Shown: positions 62,127 to 64,000 of the stretch, in pieces
How the letters are laid out: every line of letters starts with the position of its first letter
Numbering within the stretch: position 1 is the first letter of the stretch
NCBI GenBank assembly: GCA_963838775.1
Contig: CAWISP010000030.1
Span: 186,001-250,000 of the forward strand
DNA length: 64,000 nucleotides
From: Chersky-840 sp963838775
GTDB lineage: Bacteria > Actinomycetota > Acidimicrobiia > Acidimicrobiales > UBA8190
Reading direction: 5' to 3'
Notes under the pieces: model-generated
What the model was told of the DNA's origin: nothing
Databases searched by the model: none
Seen by the model: the letters and a program-made list of their open reading frames with translations, nothing else
Program-made: the position numbers and the translations under genes

Positions 62127-62880
62127 TCAGGTCACGGCCGGTGCCTGCGCCCGCGTGGTGGCCCCGAGCCCCTTCGGCATCTGCCGTCGCAGGGGAAGCG
62201 GGGTGAGGATCCGTTGCAACACCCCCAGGCCGAGCGCCACCACCGCCGCCAGCAGCGCCACGAGCAGCGCGCCGGCGAAGGCTTCGACGGTGTTGTTCGT
62301 GTTGAGCCCGGAGATGACCGGGGTCCCGAGATCGGTATAACTCACATAGGCGGCCAGCGTGGAGGTCGCCACCACCTCGATCGAAGCGGTGCGGACCCCG
62401 GCCATGAGAAACGGGGTGGCGAGGGGCAGCTCGACCGTGCGCAGCACCTGTCCACCGGTCAGGCCCATGGCCTTGGCCGCGTCCCGCACCTCGGCGTCCA
62501 CCTCGCGCATGCCGACGTAGGTGTTGGTGAGGATCGGGGGGATGGCGAGGACCACGAGCGCCAGGAACGCGGCACAGGAACCCGCCCCACCGCAGCGAGA
62601 TCCACGGCACGATGGCGAACAGGGTCAGCAACGCCAGGCTCGGCACGGCCCGCGCCGCATTGGCGGCGTTCACCGCCACCAACCCACCCCGACCGGTGTG
62701 GCCGAGGACGAGCCCGATGCCTCCTCCGATGACGAGCGCGCCGATCACGACCGCCACCGACAGCTCCGCCTGACGCCACACGAGCTCGGGGATGCCGCTC
62801 GATCCTTTCCAGTTGGCGGCTGTGGTGAACCAGCCCGCCACGCTGGCCACGAAGTGCCGGAAGTGGTCCCAGATCGCCAC
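62127..62880 (-). CDS. Quaternary amine ABC transporter permease (apparent +1 frameshift)
   Basis: ProW/OpuAB-type permease. The N-terminal part (LSVAVVIGALVIGGGIGLVLG, ARAVPSLALLTLFAIVPWISL) and the C-terminal part with the ABC-permease EAA loop (DAAKAMGLTGGQVLRTVELPLATPFLMAG) and VVALGLGVL are in different frames. One extra base near 62580-62585 would join WISLRWGG to CAAFLALVVLAIPPILTNTY. GTG start 62880, one base after the upstream permease stop. The total length is 3n+1 for ~251 codons. Confidence 0.9.
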
Positions 62881-62881
62881 G

Positions 62882-63559
62882 TCACACCGCCCGGGCCCGG
62901 CGCCCCGACCGCGACCAGGGGACGACGAGTCGTTGCACGCCGACGATCATCAGATCGAACAGCGCGGCGAGGACCACCGACAGCACGAGTCCGACGATGA
63001 TCGGGGTGTAGTAGCCGATGTTGAACCCGTAGGTGATCTGCTGACCGAGTCCACCCAGTCCGATCAGCGCCGTCACCGTGACGAGGCCGATGACCGTCGC
63101 CGTGGCGACGCGCAGTCCGGCGAACACATACGGAAGCGCCAGAGGCAGGTCGACACGCACGAGCGCGGCACGCGGGGTGTAGCCCATGGCGACTGCCACC
63201 TCGCGGGCTTCGGCGGGCACGGCGTCGAGACCGGCCACGGTGTTCCAGATGAGGATCAGCAACGTGTAACCGACGAGGGCGATCTCTGCGGTGGGGTACG
63301 AGGCCACGTATCCGGTGATCGGCCCGAGGATGGCGAAGAGCGCCAACGACGGGATGATGTACAAGGTGCTTGCAAACCCGACGATCGGGGACCGAAGGAC
63401 CCGGTAGCGCCACGCCAACAAGGCCAGGGGAACCGACAGGCACAGTCCGATGCCGACCGCGATCAGACTGAGCGAGATGTGCTGCAACAGGTCGGAGCTG
63501 ATCTGGCTCCACTGACCCGTGACGTAGCTCCACTGGAAGAAGGGCTGTGCCGTCTCCAT
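62882..63559 (-). CDS. Quaternary amine ABC transporter permease
   Basis: 225-aa inner-membrane permease. Hydrophobic helices HISLSLIAVGIGLCLSVPLALLA, STLYIIPSLALFAILGPITGY, IALVGYTLLILIWNTVAGL and IIVGLVLSVVLAALFDLMIV surround the EAA loop EAREVAVAMGYTPRAALVRVDLPLALP. It pairs with the next permease to form a heterodimeric channel, and is divergent from the ATPase gene with 38 bases between them. Confidence 0.95.
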   Translation of the reverse strand: METAQPFFQWSYVTGQWSQISSDLLQHISLSLIAVGIGLCLSVPLALLAWRYRVLRSPIVGFASTLYIIPSLALFAILGPITGYVASYPTAEIALVGYTLLILIWNTVAGLDAVPAEAREVAVAMGYTPRAALVRVDLPLALPYVFAGLRVATATVIGLVTVTALIGLGGLGQQITYGFNIGYYTPIIVGLVLSVVLAALFDLMIVGVQRLVVPWSRSGRRARAV

Positions 63560-63597
63560 CAGCCGAGACTGTAACCGTGGGCGTAACGTGGAAACCC

Positions 63598-64000
63598 GTG
63601 ATCACCCTGGAGCACGTCTCCAAGAGCTACGGGCCCGGAAACGTGGCGGTCGAGGACCTGAGCCTCGAGGTCGACGACGGAGAGCTCAGCGTCCTGGTGG
63701 GACCGTCCGGATGCGGCAAGACAACCACCTTGCGCATGATCAACCGGCTCATCGAGCCGACTTCGGGCCGCATCCTCATCGCCGGCGAGAACGTGCTCAC
63801 CAAGGACCCGGTGACGATGCGCCGGGGCATCGGGTACGTGATCCAACAGGGTGGGCTGTTCCCCCACCGCCGCGTCTTCGACAACGTGGCGGTGGTTCCC
63901 CGTCTCCTCGGATGGGACAGTGCCCGGGTCGAGCGCCGCGTCAACGAGTTGCTCGAGCTCGTCGGCCTCGACCCCAAGAGCTACGCCCGGCGTTTTCCGC
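63598..64000 (+). CDS. Quaternary amine ABC transporter ATP-binding protein (cut by window end)
   Basis: N-terminal 134 codons of an OpuAA/ProV-type ATPase: VITLEHVSKSYGPGNVAVEDLSLEV, Walker A GPSGCGKTTTLRMINRL, IGYVIQQGGLFPHRRVFDNVA with the Q-loop. The signature motif and Walker B lie beyond the window. GTG 63598 is the start. Its orientation is opposite to the permease and binding-protein genes, so the transporter is encoded by two divergent units. Confidence 0.93.
   Translation, partial: MITLEHVSKSYGPGNVAVEDLSLEVDDGELSVLVGPSGCGKTTTLRMINRLIEPTSGRILIAGENVLTKDPVTMRRGIGYVIQQGGLFPHRRVFDNVAVVPRLLGWDSARVERRVNELLELVGLDPKSYARRFP

Overview
The window is very GC-rich actinobacterial chromosome DNA spanning the replication origin. 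The order rpmH-rnpA-yidD-yidC-jag-rsmG-parA-parB on one side of dnaA, dnaN-recF-DUF721-gyrB-gyrA on the other, and parB-cwlM-trxA-trxB-murJ-DUF6049-pcnA beyond is the classical actinomycete origin layout (compare the Mycobacterium tuberculosis origin region). Inositol-phosphate synthase with a PadR regulator, a mycothiol-type DinB-like protein, an F420-type luciferase-like oxidoreductase and a CwlM-like protein all support Actinomycetota. A deep-branching lineage such as Acidimicrobiia is my inference, not shown directly.

Layout. 1-5.1 kb: end of a cytochrome P450, then gyrA and gyrB. 5.3-10 kb: DUF721/DciA, recF, dnaN, dnaA, with DnaA-box clusters on both sides of dnaA (oriC). 10-16.6 kb: rpmH to parB, with a pair of parS-like repeats in front of a LAGLIDADG-type ORF between rsmG and parA. 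16.8-28 kb: CwlM-like protein, thioredoxin system, DegV, MurJ, DUF6049, CCA-adding enzyme. 27.3-29.2 kb: padR-ino1 operon with a clear palindromic operator. 29.2-30.2 kb: decayed IS1595-like debris. 30.2-37.2 kb: DUF5318, a DUF929/VKOR disulfide pair, an ECF sigma factor running into a permuted Ogt-Ada protein, and quinone-related genes (geranylgeranyl reductase, MenG-type methyltransferase, polytopic membrane protein). 37.3-43.2 kb: SDR, SRPBCC, PanB, then rpsF-ssb-rpsR-rplI-dnaB with a dense DnaA-box-like cluster before dnaB. 43.2-50.2 kb: two-component system, a small uncharacterised operon with a perfect SOS box, a ~1 kb island between short direct repeats, and a TM0106-type nuclease. 50.3-64 kb: LLM oxidoreductase, fused electron-transfer flavoprotein, threonine dehydratase, SDRs, UbiA prenyltransferase, nitronate monooxygenase-like enzyme, a P450 and a glycine-betaine/quaternary-amine ABC transporter.

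A feature that affects all interpretation is that at least thirteen single-base frameshifts interrupt otherwise well-conserved genes, including gyrB, dnaA and rplI. Three of them are runs of six G/C where seven are needed. These look like sequencing or assembly errors in a draft genome rather than real pseudogenes, so I annotate the genes across the shifts and say where each shift lies. The most interesting biology is the split parS repeats plus LAGLIDADG ORF, the SOS-boxed unknown operon, the sigma-Ogt-Ada locus and the DnaA-box cluster upstream of dnaB.
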